This document shows, piece after piece, positions 40,265 to 49,450 of a stretch of DNA of 64,000 nt (positions are counted from its first letter, which is position 1; each line of letters starts with the position of its first letter). Source of the DNA: Bifidobacterium breve (lineage in GTDB: Bacteria; Actinomycetota; Thermoleophilia; Solirubrobacterales; Solirubrobacteraceae); contig CAMCUD010000001.1 of the NCBI GenBank assembly GCA_945878865.1, positions 248,001-312,000 on the forward strand. The letters run 5' to 3'. Below the pieces are notes generated by a model that ran no database searches, was not told the origin of the DNA, and worked only from the letters and a program-made list of their open reading frames with translations. The position numbers were made by a program, and so were the translations under genes.

Positions 40265-43200
40265 CCCGGCCGTCGCGCCCGGCGTAGAGCATCCGGCCCG
40301 ACACCCGCAGCGCGCGGTACTCGTCGCGCGAGAACGACCCGAGCGTGATGCGGAACGCGCCGTTGGGCAGGCGCCGGGAGGTGTCGCGGTCGACGTGACG
40401 CTCGACCCGCCGGCCCGACGAGGTCTGGGCGACGATCTCGAACGACGTCGCGGGGTCGCTGAGCGGGCCCGCGCTGCCGGGCTTGACGTCGAGGGTCACC
40501 CGGCCGTCCTCGTAGTCGACGTCGAGATCCGGTGCGCTCGGCTGCGGAACCGGCGGCGAGGCGAACGTGTCGACGCGGACCGACCGCCGCGGCGTGCCGT
40601 CCTCGTGCAGGACGAGCGCCCGCAGCTCGTGGGTGCCCGGGTCGGCCGTCGGGGTGAAGACGACCGGCAGCCGGCGACCCGCGTAGCGCTCGAGGTCGAC
40701 TTTGCGCACGACCGTCGTCGACGCGGGGGTGACGTCGGCGAGGACCATCGTGCCGGTCAGCCCCTTCGGCACCTTGATGATCGCGCCGCGCTGGCGCGGG
40801 CGCTCAATCGCGGGCTCGGCGCGCAGGTCGGCGTCGTCCGTGCGCACGACGGTGCTGCCGATCCGCACGCGGTCGCGGCCGACAAGGTCGGCGTCGCTGA
40901 CGTTCGCCCGCAGGTCACGGTCGTCGAGCGTCTCGCCGAGCGCGAAGTCGGCCTTCGCCAGCGGCGGCTGACCCGGGGCGAGTGCCACCTTCCAGTCCCC
41001 CGCGGGCGGGTTGACGACGAGGATCGTCGTGGTCTTCGTGATCGGGTCCTCGTCGACGAGGGCGCCCGGGGTCGGGGTGGCGCGGCCCGCGTTGTCGCTG
41101 GCCAGCGCCCCCGCGCCCGGGGGCGCGAAGGCGTAGTCGCCGGGAACGCCGCCCGTGGAGAACGTCCGGCCGTCGGGCGCGGTGAGCGTGAGCTTCGGCG
41201 CGCCAGCGAGCCCGGGTTGGCCGCGGAACCGGAACGCCGCCTGCTCGGCCCCGCGCGGGACCTTCATCGGCCCCGCTGGCGCCTGGGCGGCGTCGGCCGT
41301 CACCCCGCCGCGCACGCGGAAGACCGCCGGCCGGTAGGGCTGCAGATCGCAGCCCCAGAAGACCTCGAGCCCGTCGCCGAACACGTACGCGAACCCGGCG
41401 GCGATCTCGCCGAACAGGAGGTCCACCGACCCGCACGCCGCGAGCGCCTTGTTCGAGATGAGCGCGTCGACGCCCAGGCAGATGAACAGGCACGCGTTGC
41501 CGCGGCCCTGCACGAAGAAGTCCCCCGTCTCGAAGGAGATCCCGCCGTCGAGGCTCGCCTGCACCGACACCGGCCCGAAGTCCACCCCGAGATTGCCGCC
41601 GAACGTCAGCGTCTTCGCGCTCGCCGCGTCGTACTGCACGTACGCGCCGCCGAGCGGCAGGCTCAGCAGGCTGATCTTCCCCGTCAGGCGGAACAGCACC
41701 GGGTCGGTGCGGATCATGAGGTCGAGGTCGCCGCGCAGGACCTTCACGACGGACGCGCTCGCGCCACCGCCGATGGTCAGCGGGTCGCTGATGATCGTGA
41801 AGCGCAGCTCGTCGAGCGTGACGCCGGCGAAGATCGGCACGGTGAACCGCGCCGCGCCGCGCGCCTCCTTCAGTCCGCCGTCGGCGATCACGAGGTGCAT
41901 GTCGATGCCCTCGATCGGGCTGGCCACGGTGAGCGACACCTTCAGGTCGCCGGAGAAGTACCCGCGGTCGGGGTCGAACGTGAGCTTGCCCTCGTCGATG
42001 GAGACGGGGCCGAGTGTCGTCCCGGAGAGGTCGAGCGTCGACGGCTCGTCGGCGGCGGCCCGCGCCTTCGCCCGCTTCTTCGCGGAGGCGATCTCGGCGT
42101 AGCGGTTGGTCTCCAGTTCGGTGCTGCGCGGCGTGTCGCGGTTGCGCAGGATGACCTCGGACGTCGGCGACGTGTCGCCGTTCTCGCGGCTGAACTCCGT
42201 CGGCAGGACGGTGTTGAAGCGCACGACCGACCGGCCGGTGTCGTCGGCGAAGAGCACGTCGAACGCGTCCGGATCCGGGCCCGGATTCGCGGGCCGCGCG
42301 ATCGGCGAGCCGAAGAACTTCGCGCCCGCGGGCACGGTCGGGTCGATGCGGTTGAGCAGGAAGTCCCGCGCGCGATCGGAGGTGAGGTCGGAGAGCCGGG
42401 CGACCGGCTGGCCGCTCATGAGGATCTCGACGTCGGCCGGCCGGGCGTTCATCGCGCTGACGCTCGCGCTCGCGAGGTTCGCCGGCCGCGCGGTCGTCGC
42501 GATGAGGTGACCCGCCGTGTCGATGTAGATGCCGCCGCTCACGGCGCGCAGCCCGACGCCGTTGACGCTGACCGCGCGGTCGCTCCAGAACCGCGTGCGG
42601 CTGGCGGCGAACGACACGCACTGCCCGGAGAAGCCGAACGTCCGGCCGCCGACCTTCAACGGCTCGCCGCCGATGTTCTGACACGTCCCCTGCGCGGCGA
42701 AGACCTGGAGGCCGTCGGTGCGCTGGATCGCCCCGAGGCCCGCCTCGTCGTACGCACCGATCGCCACCGAGTACGTGCCGGGGTTCGGGATGCGGAAGCG
42801 CAGGTCGCCGGGGTTGCGCGTGACGATCGCGCTCGTCGGGAACTCGAGGCCGGCCTTCTGCGGGGTCAGCAGGTCGCCGCTGACCGAGCGGATCGCCGGG
42901 CGCGAGATCTGCGCGGGGCGCACCATGAACGTGCCCGGGTCGACGTTGCGCTTCGTGTACTCGAAGCAGCTATGGCGCAGCGGCGAGGAGCCGAGCAGCG
43001 TGGCGAGCGGCTGCAGCGGCGCGCCAGCCACCCGGAACGCGGCGCCCGGTGTCCGGGGGTTCGGCCCCTTGACCGGCAGGTTCCCCAAGCGCCCGGAAGG
43101 CAACGTGGGGCCGGTGCCGATCGCCGGCCCGCCGGGGAACGCCTCGCCGGGCCGGACCTCACCGGGCGTGGGGATCGGCGAGAACCCGGTCGGCACGGCG

Positions 43201-45464
43201 CCCGGGACCTTCGGGATGCAGAGGCTCTTCGCCTCGCCGAACGGCGCGCCCACCTCGAGCGTGTAGTACGCGACCTTGCCGTCGGGGTCGGTCGTCGATC
43301 CCGCGTCGAACGCGATCTCGTCGGCGGTCGTCAGCGTGTAGCCGAGCTTCTGCACTTCGGCCTGCCGGAGTTTCGTGCGGCCCGGGAGGAACACGCTCGG
43401 GGTCCGCGCGTTGGGGTCGCGGTTGACAAACTGCGCCTGGAGCTTCGGCGCGGCGTCGGGGACGAGCGGGAGCGCCTGGGAGATCGCCTCGCGCCGGCCG
43501 GTCGTGTCGACCGCGGTGAGCGTGACCCGGCGCCACGCCAGCCGCTTGGACTCCAGCAGCAGCTTGGCCTGGCGGCGCACCGCAGCGCTGTTGAGCTTCG
43601 CCGACGGATCGCGCCGCACCCGCAGCGAGCCCGCGGAGAGCTTCGCCCCGGTCGCCTCACCGGCATCGGTGTTGAAGGAGCTCTGCTGCAGCAGCGTGGC
43701 GTTGTCGTAGAGGTAGGCCAGCCGGGGGTCGCGGGGGGAGAACACCGTGCCGCCGCCCGCCGCGGAGACGGCGATGCCGCCCTGCGTGGGCGGAAGCTGG
43801 TCGAGGTTGATGAGCGCGAGCGGAAGCAGACCGTGCGCCGCCAGGCCGCGCTGGAAGAAGTTCACGGTGATCGCGCCGCCCGCGCCGGCCGAGAACCACG
43901 GGCCCAGCGGCGCGCCGCCCGGCCCCGCGCAATTCGCGCCCGCGCCGTCGCACACGATGTCCGCGGCGCCGTCGCTGTCGAGGTCCCACTCCAGACGGGC
44001 GAGGCCGTCGTCGGGGTCGCGGGCCTGGGGCAGGAAGGTCACGGGGCTGTTGACGCCCGTCGACGTGCGCTTGACGGCGAAGTCGGCGAGCGGCGCCTCG
44101 TTGGGCATGACGACGACCTGGTGCTCGACCTCGGTCTGCGTGCCGTCGGCCGCCGTCGCGCGGACGCGGACGACGTACGTGCGACGGCGCTCCCCAGTCG
44201 CGCCGTCGGCGCGGTTCGTGTCGTGCGCGCCGTCGGCGGTGAAGACGTGCTCGGGCGTGCGGCCGCCCGCCGCGGGGCGGAACCCGTCGGCGGCGCGGTA
44301 GTCGAAGTCCCACGCGTAGGCGACGCCCGGCCCGTCGGTCGCGGCGAAGCGCACGGTCTCCCCCGCGACCAGCGGCTCCCGGCGCGGATCCCAGCCGAAG
44401 TCCACGGAGGGTGGCAGGCCGGGGGCGTTGGTCTCGGGCGCCAGCGTCGTGAACGTCACGTCCTCCCCCGCGACGCCGTCGGCCACGACCCGCGCGTGGT
44501 ACGTCGTCGCCGCGTTCAGGCCGCCGAGCTCGGCGGTGACGGTCTGCGCCGCGCCGCCGGCGAGTGTCTGCGTCGCGCTGCGGCTGCCGTACGCGGTGGT
44601 CGGCCCGAACTCGACGTACCAGTCCCGCGGAAGCCCGGCGGGATCGATCGTCCCGGTCACCCGCGCGCTGGAGAGCGTGACCTGGTCGGCGCCGGTCGTG
44701 CGCGCGGTCGGCGCCGGCGCGGGCAGATCGCGCGGCGGGTCGGTCGTCGAGCCGTGCAGCCACGCGACCTCGGAGCCGCGCAGCGCGCTGTCGTAGATCC
44801 GCACCTCGTCGATGAGCCCGGGCCACGCCGGGTTGGCCTCGCACCCGAGCGCACCGGGGAACGTCCCGATCGTCAGGCTGTCGTCGGTCAACCCGTACTC
44901 GATCGCCGGCGCCGCGGTCCCCGCGCCGACCTGCACGCCGTCGACGTACAGCCGCACCGTCGACCCGTCGAACGTGCCGGCCACGGCGTGCCACGCGTTG
45001 TCCCAGAGCGAGAGCGGCGCGGCGGGCGAGCGCGTCATCGTCACGCCGCTGCCGACCCCGAACGTGAGCCGCCCGCTCGTGTCGTTGCCCAGCCAGTACG
45101 AGCCGATGATGCAGCCGCGCGCCCCCTGGGCGACCACCGTCTTCAGCGGGCCGGGGCTCGCCGCGGCCCGCACCCACGCGACGACCGTCACCCGCGCGGG
45201 CCGCAGCCGCGCACTCGGCGCGACGACGAGGCCGGAGCGGGGATCCGTCCCGGGGCTCGTCTGCAGCGCGCCGCTGAACCGGGCGCCCCCGGAGACGAGG
45301 CTCGCACCGAACTGCGGGCTCGCACTCTGCCCGCCGCCGGAGAAGTCCGGCGCGACGCCGCCGATGAGGTCATCCAGAGACCACCGCGCGGCGAGATCCG
45401 CGGAGGCCGAGGCAGGCACGACGAGGGACGCGAGGACGATGAGGAGGGCGGTGAGGAGGCGCAT
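40239..45464 (-). CDS. Giant secreted multidomain protein (LamG, Fn3-like, PKD domains)
   Basis: 1741 residues. Signal peptide 1-22. About 23-240: LamG/concanavalin-like jelly roll (ARWSLDDL at the start, WHAVAGTFDGSTVRLYVDGV and GLIDEVRIYDSAL at the end). About 250-345: Fn3-like (VEFGPTTAYGSRS, TTYHARVVADG). About 350-520: two PKD-like domains (FAATDGPGVAYAWDFDY; LARLEWDLDSDGAADI). The rest is beta-rich with two more PKD-like stretches and a Cys-containing region (GNACLFICLGVDALI, about 1285). No membrane anchor or sortase motif is seen at the C-terminus, which ends in beta-rich repeats. Likely an adhesive or matrix protein. A leaderless TACGGT precedes it. Confidence 0.8.
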   Translation of the reverse strand: MRLLTALLIVLASLVVPASASADLAARWSLDDLIGGVAPDFSGGGQSASPQFGASLVSGGARFSGALQTSPGTDPRSGLVVAPSARLRPARVTVVAWVRAAASPGPLKTVVAQGARGCIIGSYWLGNDTSGRLTFGVGSGVTMTRSPAAPLSLWDNAWHAVAGTFDGSTVRLYVDGVQVGAGTAAPAIEYGLTDDSLTIGTFPGALGCEANPAWPGLIDEVRIYDSALRGSEVAWLHGSTTDPPRDLPAPAPTARTTGADQVTLSSARVTGTIDPAGLPRDWYVEFGPTTAYGSRSATQTLAGGAAQTVTAELGGLNAATTYHARVVADGVAGEDVTFTTLAPETNAPGLPPSVDFGWDPRREPLVAGETVRFAATDGPGVAYAWDFDYRAADGFRPAAGGRTPEHVFTADGAHDTNRADGATGERRRTYVVRVRATAADGTQTEVEHQVVVMPNEAPLADFAVKRTSTGVNSPVTFLPQARDPDDGLARLEWDLDSDGAADIVCDGAGANCAGPGGAPLGPWFSAGAGGAITVNFFQRGLAAHGLLPLALINLDQLPPTQGGIAVSAAGGGTVFSPRDPRLAYLYDNATLLQQSSFNTDAGEATGAKLSAGSLRVRRDPSAKLNSAAVRRQAKLLLESKRLAWRRVTLTAVDTTGRREAISQALPLVPDAAPKLQAQFVNRDPNARTPSVFLPGRTKLRQAEVQKLGYTLTTADEIAFDAGSTTDPDGKVAYYTLEVGAPFGEAKSLCIPKVPGAVPTGFSPIPTPGEVRPGEAFPGGPAIGTGPTLPSGRLGNLPVKGPNPRTPGAAFRVAGAPLQPLATLLGSSPLRHSCFEYTKRNVDPGTFMVRPAQISRPAIRSVSGDLLTPQKAGLEFPTSAIVTRNPGDLRFRIPNPGTYSVAIGAYDEAGLGAIQRTDGLQVFAAQGTCQNIGGEPLKVGGRTFGFSGQCVSFAASRTRFWSDRAVSVNGVGLRAVSGGIYIDTAGHLIATTARPANLASASVSAMNARPADVEILMSGQPVARLSDLTSDRARDFLLNRIDPTVPAGAKFFGSPIARPANPGPDPDAFDVLFADDTGRSVVRFNTVLPTEFSRENGDTSPTSEVILRNRDTPRSTELETNRYAEIASAKKRAKARAAADEPSTLDLSGTTLGPVSIDEGKLTFDPDRGYFSGDLKVSLTVASPIEGIDMHLVIADGGLKEARGAARFTVPIFAGVTLDELRFTIISDPLTIGGGASASVVKVLRGDLDLMIRTDPVLFRLTGKISLLSLPLGGAYVQYDAASAKTLTFGGNLGVDFGPVSVQASLDGGISFETGDFFVQGRGNACLFICLGVDALISNKALAACGSVDLLFGEIAAGFAYVFGDGLEVFWGCDLQPYRPAVFRVRGGVTADAAQAPAGPMKVPRGAEQAAFRFRGQPGLAGAPKLTLTAPDGRTFSTGGVPGDYAFAPPGAGALASDNAGRATPTPGALVDEDPITKTTTILVVNPPAGDWKVALAPGQPPLAKADFALGETLDDRDLRANVSDADLVGRDRVRIGSTVVRTDDADLRAEPAIERPRQRGAIIKVPKGLTGTMVLADVTPASTTVVRKVDLERYAGRRLPVVFTPTADPGTHELRALVLHEDGTPRRSVRVDTFASPPVPQPSAPDLDVDYEDGRVTLDVKPGSAGPLSDPATSFEIVAQTSSGRRVERHVDRDTSRRLPNGAFRITLGSFSRDEYRALRVSGRMLYAGRDGRVTSVRTAR

Positions 45465-45472
45465 CGCGGCGG

Positions 45473-45478
45473 ACCGTA
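45473..45478 (-). promoter_or_regulatory. Leaderless -10 box, giant exoprotein gene
   Basis: Minus-strand TACGGT with 8 nt to ATG 45464; no Shine-Dalgarno. The divergent STAND regulator promoter lies only about 60 bp away. Confidence 0.45.
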
Positions 45479-45499
45479 TGAGCCGCCGCGCGCCCGGTC

Positions 45500-45519
45500 A
45501 GTGCCACCGGAGTGCCACC
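45500..45519 (+). repeat. Tandem 9-mer direct repeat with 11-bp period
   Basis: AGTGCCACC at 45500-45508 and again at 45511-45519, one helical turn apart. The second copy overlaps the -35 position of the TACGCT promoter (45536). Two direct repeats of 11-bp period next to a promoter resemble activator sites such as PHO boxes, though the sequence differs. Confidence 0.45.
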
Positions 45520-45535
45520 TCGGTCCCACGCGGAC

Positions 45536-45541
45536 TACGCT
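45536..45541 (+). promoter_or_regulatory. -10 box of the STAND regulator gene
   Basis: TACGCT predicts a start near 45548 and a leader of about 16 nt before ATG 45564, too short for a normal Shine-Dalgarno. The direct repeat 45500-45519 occupies the -35 side. Confidence 0.4.
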
Positions 45542-45563
45542 GCGGCGCATCGCCCGCCCGGAC

Positions 45564-47510
45564 ATGACCTCCCCCACCCTCGCCGACCGGCTCGCAGCGC
45601 TCGACGGCGACCGCTTCCGCGGTCGGGCGGCGGAACTCACCGCGCTGGAGGGCGTGCTCGACGGCGGCACCGGGCACCGCGTGGCGTTCGTGCACGGGCC
45701 GGGAGGCATCGGCAAGAGCGCGCTCATCCGCGAGGCCGTCCGCCGCGCCGCATCCCGCGGCTTCACCACGCGCGTCATCGACGGCCGCGACGTCCTGCCC
45801 GTGCCCGGCGACATCGAGCGGGCGCTCGACGGCATCGCCGGCAGCCCGCGGCCGCTCGTCGTCTTCGACTCCTACGAGCGCATGACGGGCGCCGACGGCT
45901 GGCTGCGCCAGACCCTGCTGCCCTCGCTGCCGGACGCCACCGTCGTCCTCGTCGCCAGCCGGGAGCCGCCGGCCGACCAGTGGCGGCGGGGCGGCTGGGA
46001 GCACCTTCTCGCCGAGCTCGAGCTGGCCCCGCTGTCGGCCGAGGACGCACTCGCGCTCGTCCGCGCGCGCGGCGTCGACGACGACGGCTCCGCCGCGGAC
46101 CTCGTCGCCTGGGCGCGCGGGTGGCCGCTCGCCCTGTCGATCGCGACGGAGTCTCCGCGCGGCGCGGTGCCGCGCACGGCGGAGGACCTCGATCGCGACG
46201 ACGACGTCCTGCGGACCGCCGTCGCCCGCATCGCTCGCGCCGAGCTGCGCGACGGGGACCTCGACGCGATGACCGTCGCGGCGCTCGCGCGCTGCTGTGA
46301 CCGCCCGCTCCTGGCCGCCGTGCTCCCGGATGCCGACCCGGACGAGACGCTCACGTGGCTGTCGCGCTTCACGTTCGCCGAGCCGGTGCGGGGAGGGATC
46401 TCCCTGCACGAGGTCGTCCGCCGGGCGGTCCGCGCGGAGGTCGAGGCCCGGCGCCCCGACGACGTACGCGAGCTGCGCCGCCGCATCGCCGACCACCTCC
46501 ACGATCGCGCGGCGGCCGGGCAGCTCGACACGCTCATCGACCTCACCGAGCTCATCGGCGACCCGATCCTGCGCTGGGGACTCGGCGCGGAGGGCTCGGT
46601 CCACTACCGCGTGAGCGCGGTGCGACCCGAGGACCGCCCGGCACTGGCGCCCTGGTACGCCGCGCGGCCGACATGGTGGGCCGACCTCGACGCGTTCCTC
46701 TCGGCCGCACCCGAGTACGCCGTCCTTGCCCGCGACGAGCTCGACCGGCTCGCTGGCCTCACCGTCGCCGTCCCGCTCTCCGACGTCCCGCCAGTGGCCG
46801 AGCGCGACGCGGTCCTGTCCCGCTGGCTGCCCTACGCCCGCGGCCTCGGCACCGACGCGGTGCTCCTGTGGCGCGACGCCGCCGACTTCCGCCGCGACGG
46901 CGATCCGACCTCCCCCGTCGTCTCGCTCATGAACACCGCGGCGATCCTCGGCTCCGGCCTGGCGAACATCCGCTACTCGTTCCTGCCGCTGGACACGAGC
47001 AACGACGCCGCCGTCCTGTTCAGCGCCGGCACGGGCGCGCAGCCTGTCCCCGAGCTCACCGTCGAGATCGACGGGATGCAGCTCGCCTGCCACGTCATCG
47101 ATCACGGCGAAGGCGGGATGATCGGCCATCTGCGCGACGTGCTCTACGCCGATCTCCAGCTGCCGCCGGGGTTCACGCTGCCCGCCCCGCCGCCGGTCTC
47201 CGTCGAGGAGGTGCGTGACGCGCTGCGGGACTTCCACCGCCCCACGCGCCTGGCCGCCAGCCCGCTCGCGCGCGGCCGGACGCCTGAGGAGCGGGCCGCG
47301 TCGGTGCGCGCGCGCCTGACGGGCGGGGTCGCGACGGCGTTCGGCGACGCGCCGGACGAGGTCGCGCTGCGCGAGATCCTCGAGCGCGGCTACCTCGCCC
47401 CCGGCGCGCGGCACGAGGAGGTCGCCGACGCGCTCGGCCTCACCCGCACGACGTACTTCCGGCGTCTACGCCAGGCGACCGAGCGGCTCGCCGCCTGGCT
47501 GTCGCCCTGA
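45564..47510 (+). CDS. STAND-type ATPase regulator with C-terminal helix-turn-helix
   Basis: 648 residues. The ATPase domain has Walker A HGPGGIGKSALIREAVRRAA (about 45-64) and Walker B LVVFDSYERM (about 97-106), followed by WARGWPLALSIATE, the GxP motif of NB-ARC/STAND proteins, and a winged-helix region (ISLHEVVRRAVRAEVE). The middle has a GNAT-like alpha-beta segment (RWLPYARGLGTDAVLLWRD). The C-terminus (about 600-645) has ARHEEVADALGLTRTTYFRR, a predicted helix-turn-helix. It is likely a signal-dependent transcription factor; its targets may be the divergent giant exoprotein gene. Signal unknown. Confidence 0.78.
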   Translation: MTSPTLADRLAALDGDRFRGRAAELTALEGVLDGGTGHRVAFVHGPGGIGKSALIREAVRRAASRGFTTRVIDGRDVLPVPGDIERALDGIAGSPRPLVVFDSYERMTGADGWLRQTLLPSLPDATVVLVASREPPADQWRRGGWEHLLAELELAPLSAEDALALVRARGVDDDGSAADLVAWARGWPLALSIATESPRGAVPRTAEDLDRDDDVLRTAVARIARAELRDGDLDAMTVAALARCCDRPLLAAVLPDADPDETLTWLSRFTFAEPVRGGISLHEVVRRAVRAEVEARRPDDVRELRRRIADHLHDRAAAGQLDTLIDLTELIGDPILRWGLGAEGSVHYRVSAVRPEDRPALAPWYAARPTWWADLDAFLSAAPEYAVLARDELDRLAGLTVAVPLSDVPPVAERDAVLSRWLPYARGLGTDAVLLWRDAADFRRDGDPTSPVVSLMNTAAILGSGLANIRYSFLPLDTSNDAAVLFSAGTGAQPVPELTVEIDGMQLACHVIDHGEGGMIGHLRDVLYADLQLPPGFTLPAPPPVSVEEVRDALRDFHRPTRLAASPLARGRTPEERAASVRARLTGGVATAFGDAPDEVALREILERGYLAPGARHEEVADALGLTRTTYFRRLRQATERLAAWLSP

Positions 47511-47513
47511 CGC

Positions 47514-48005
47514 CTACGCCGCCGGCTCGGCGACCCGCGCGCTGATCCGCGCGAGCTCGCGCGGCTGCAGCAGGCACAGCAGCTCCCCGCGACCGCCGTG
47601 GCAGCGCATCCCGGCGACCGACCCTTTGCGCAGCCGCACATGCGCGCCGGTCATGTCACCGATGAGCTGGGCGAAGTCCGGGTTGTGGCCCACCAGGAGA
47701 ATCCGGCGGTCGTGGCCGACGATGTGCATGAGCTCGCGCAGCGCGTCGGTCCCGAAGCCCGACGCGAGCGGCTCGTGCACCTCCGGCGTCATGCCGATCG
47801 CCTGACACGCCAGCCGCGCCGTCTCGGCGGCCCGCACCTTCGGGCTGGTGAACACGTGCTGGAACGGCAGCTCCAGCGCGACGAGCGCCCGGCCCGCGGC
47901 AGCGGCCTGCTCCTCCCCGCGCGGCGTCAGCTGGCGCTCGGGGTCGGGGCGGGCGTCGTGTGGCTCGGCCTCACCGTGGCGGAGCAACCAGACCTGATGC
48001 GACAT
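47514..48005 (-). CDS. sixA: Phosphohistidine phosphatase SixA family
   Basis: 163 residues, histidine phosphatase (phosphoglycerate mutase) fold. Catalytic LLRHGEAEP (His10), second-strand RQLTPRGEEQAAAAGRAL, VFTSPKVRAAETARLA, and the second His in LLVGHNPDF. SixA removes phosphate from phosphohistidine in phosphotransfer proteins in E. coli; actinobacterial members are less studied. It has its own leaderless box and lies 16 nt after the glycosidase gene; its stop is 3 nt from the convergent STAND gene end. Confidence 0.88.
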   Translation of the reverse strand: MSHQVWLLRHGEAEPHDARPDPERQLTPRGEEQAAAAGRALVALELPFQHVFTSPKVRAAETARLACQAIGMTPEVHEPLASGFGTDALRELMHIVGHDRRILLVGHNPDFAQLIGDMTGAHVRLRKGSVAGMRCHGGRGELLCLLQPRELARISARVAEPAA

Positions 48006-48011
48006 GGCGGA

Positions 48012-48017
48012 ACCGTA
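48012..48017 (-). promoter_or_regulatory. Leaderless -10 box of sixA
   Basis: Minus-strand TACGGT with 6 nt to ATG 48005, no Shine-Dalgarno. It falls inside the 16-nt gap between the upstream glycosidase stop and sixA. Confidence 0.5.
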
Positions 48018-48021
48018 GCGG

Positions 48022-49407
48022 TTAGATCACGTACGCGCGCACGGCAGGCGACGTGTACGTGGTGCCCGCCGGCGAGGTCCACTTCAGGCGCCAGCGCTTT
48101 TTCGACCCGCCGGCCGACAGGACCGTGAAGCTGCCCCGCGCGTCGGTGGTGATCGTCTTCAGCGTGCGGAACGCGCCACCGGTGCTGACCTGCAGCTCCG
48201 CGCTGGTCGCCGCCCGAGCGGGCCGGACGAGCCCCCAGATGCTGACCCGGCCGTCCTTGCGCTTCTTCACCGCCAGCGGGAGGCGGAAGCCCTGCAGCGA
48301 CGGCTTGGCCTTCCCGTTGGCAAAGCGCAGGCCGGTCTCAAAGCCGCCGTAGCTGTTCTCGCCGGTCGCGTCGTCGTCGCGCAGCAGGTACTGGCTGAAG
48401 GCGACGACCCGCGGGTTCTCCCACGCGATCCGCTCGCTGATCGCGCGGTACTCGTTCTGCTGCAGGAGGCTGACGCCGAAGAGCTTGTCGGGGACCGACT
48501 GGATGCCGAACTCCGTGAGGTAGAGCGGGACGTCCGCGCTGATCGCGCCGGCCTTCGCGGCCTTGTCGAGTGCCTTGGAGAGCCGCGGGACGACGCGGAT
48601 CGTCACGTCGTCGGGGTTCTTCGGCACGAACGACGGGCCCTGGCGCGTGGTGTACGCGTGGTGGGCGACGCCCTCCGTGACGAGCTTCTCGCAGCTGCCC
48701 TGCTTGACGTACTTCGTGCTCAGGCAGAGCGCGCGGCGCAGGAACTCGATCGGGGTCAGGCGCCCGGTGCTGCCCTTCGGCGCGGTCTCGCCGAACAGGA
48801 TCCTGTCGCCGGCCTGGCCGGCGTCGAGCAGCCCGGCGCGACCCGCGAGGTAGAGCTCGCGGTAGAGCGTCGGCCCGACGGGCTTGCCGCGGGAGATCTG
48901 GGGGCGCAGGAAGTCCGGGAGGTTCGGCTCGTTCCAGATGGACCACGTGCTCACCTGGTCGCCGAAGTGCCGGCCGGCGGCGGTGGCGAACTGGCGGAAC
49001 TCCTGGGGGTCGGGGCGGGTGACCGTGTCGCGCTTCGACGCTGTCGCCCACTTCGGGACGGGGCTGGAGAGGGTGAGCAGCACGTTCCACCCGCGGGCCT
49101 TCGCCGCCCCGAGCAGCGCGTCGTACTGGCCCCAGCCGTAGGCGGCCGGATCGGTCGCGTCGAACTGCGGGCGGGCGGAGGAGTCGCCCCCGGGCGCAAC
49201 GTCCTTCCAGCGCAGGATCACGCGGAGGTTCGTCACGCCGAGGCTGTCCAGCTCGGCCAGCGCGGCGTCGCGCTTGGCGGGATCGAGCAGGTCGCGCGGA
49301 GCCTCGAAGGTCATCTCCTGCCCCGGGCGCGCGTCGGCGGCGGGGGCGGTCAGGCCGAGGAGGATCAGCGCCACGAAGGCGAGCAGGACAGGGCGAAGCG
49401 ACGGCAT
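48022..49407 (-). CDS. Secreted glycoside hydrolase, clan GH-A (cellulase/GH39-like)
   Basis: 461 residues from ATG 49407; a GTG at 49422 overlaps the -10 box and is less likely. Signal peptide 1-26 (LLAFVALILLGLTAPAADA). TIM barrel with LGVTNLRVILRWKDVAPGGD, acid/base Glu in WSIWNEPNLPDF and nucleophile Glu in LYLTEFGIQS. A C-terminal beta-domain (about 365-461) may bind carbohydrate. The catalytic pair is intact. It hydrolyses beta-glycosidic bonds of a polysaccharide; the substrate is unknown. It resembles in plan the glycosidase at 56805 next to the exopolysaccharide genes. Confidence 0.82.
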   Translation of the reverse strand: MPSLRPVLLAFVALILLGLTAPAADARPGQEMTFEAPRDLLDPAKRDAALAELDSLGVTNLRVILRWKDVAPGGDSSARPQFDATDPAAYGWGQYDALLGAAKARGWNVLLTLSSPVPKWATASKRDTVTRPDPQEFRQFATAAGRHFGDQVSTWSIWNEPNLPDFLRPQISRGKPVGPTLYRELYLAGRAGLLDAGQAGDRILFGETAPKGSTGRLTPIEFLRRALCLSTKYVKQGSCEKLVTEGVAHHAYTTRQGPSFVPKNPDDVTIRVVPRLSKALDKAAKAGAISADVPLYLTEFGIQSVPDKLFGVSLLQQNEYRAISERIAWENPRVVAFSQYLLRDDDATGENSYGGFETGLRFANGKAKPSLQGFRLPLAVKKRKDGRVSIWGLVRPARAATSAELQVSTGGAFRTLKTITTDARGSFTVLSAGGSKKRWRLKWTSPAGTTYTSPAVRAYVI

Positions 49408-49420
49408 CAAGAAGACAGAC

Positions 49421-49426
49421 ACCGTA
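49421..49426 (-). promoter_or_regulatory. -10 box of the glycosidase gene
   Basis: Minus-strand TACGGT, 13 nt before ATG 49407 (10 nt before an in-frame TTG at 49410). It overlaps the GTG at 49422, arguing against that start. Confidence 0.4.
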
Positions 49427-49450
49427 GAGCAGGCTGTTGTTGCGCTGTTT

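Noticed and set aside
40395-45563. Antisense frame open for over 5 kb through the giant exoprotein gene and in frame with the STAND regulator (2371 codons in all).
   Set aside because: The opposite strand encodes a signal peptide and clear LamG/PKD modules; the plus-strand translation before 45564 is Arg/Asp/Val-rich with no recognisable domain, as expected of high-GC shadow frames.
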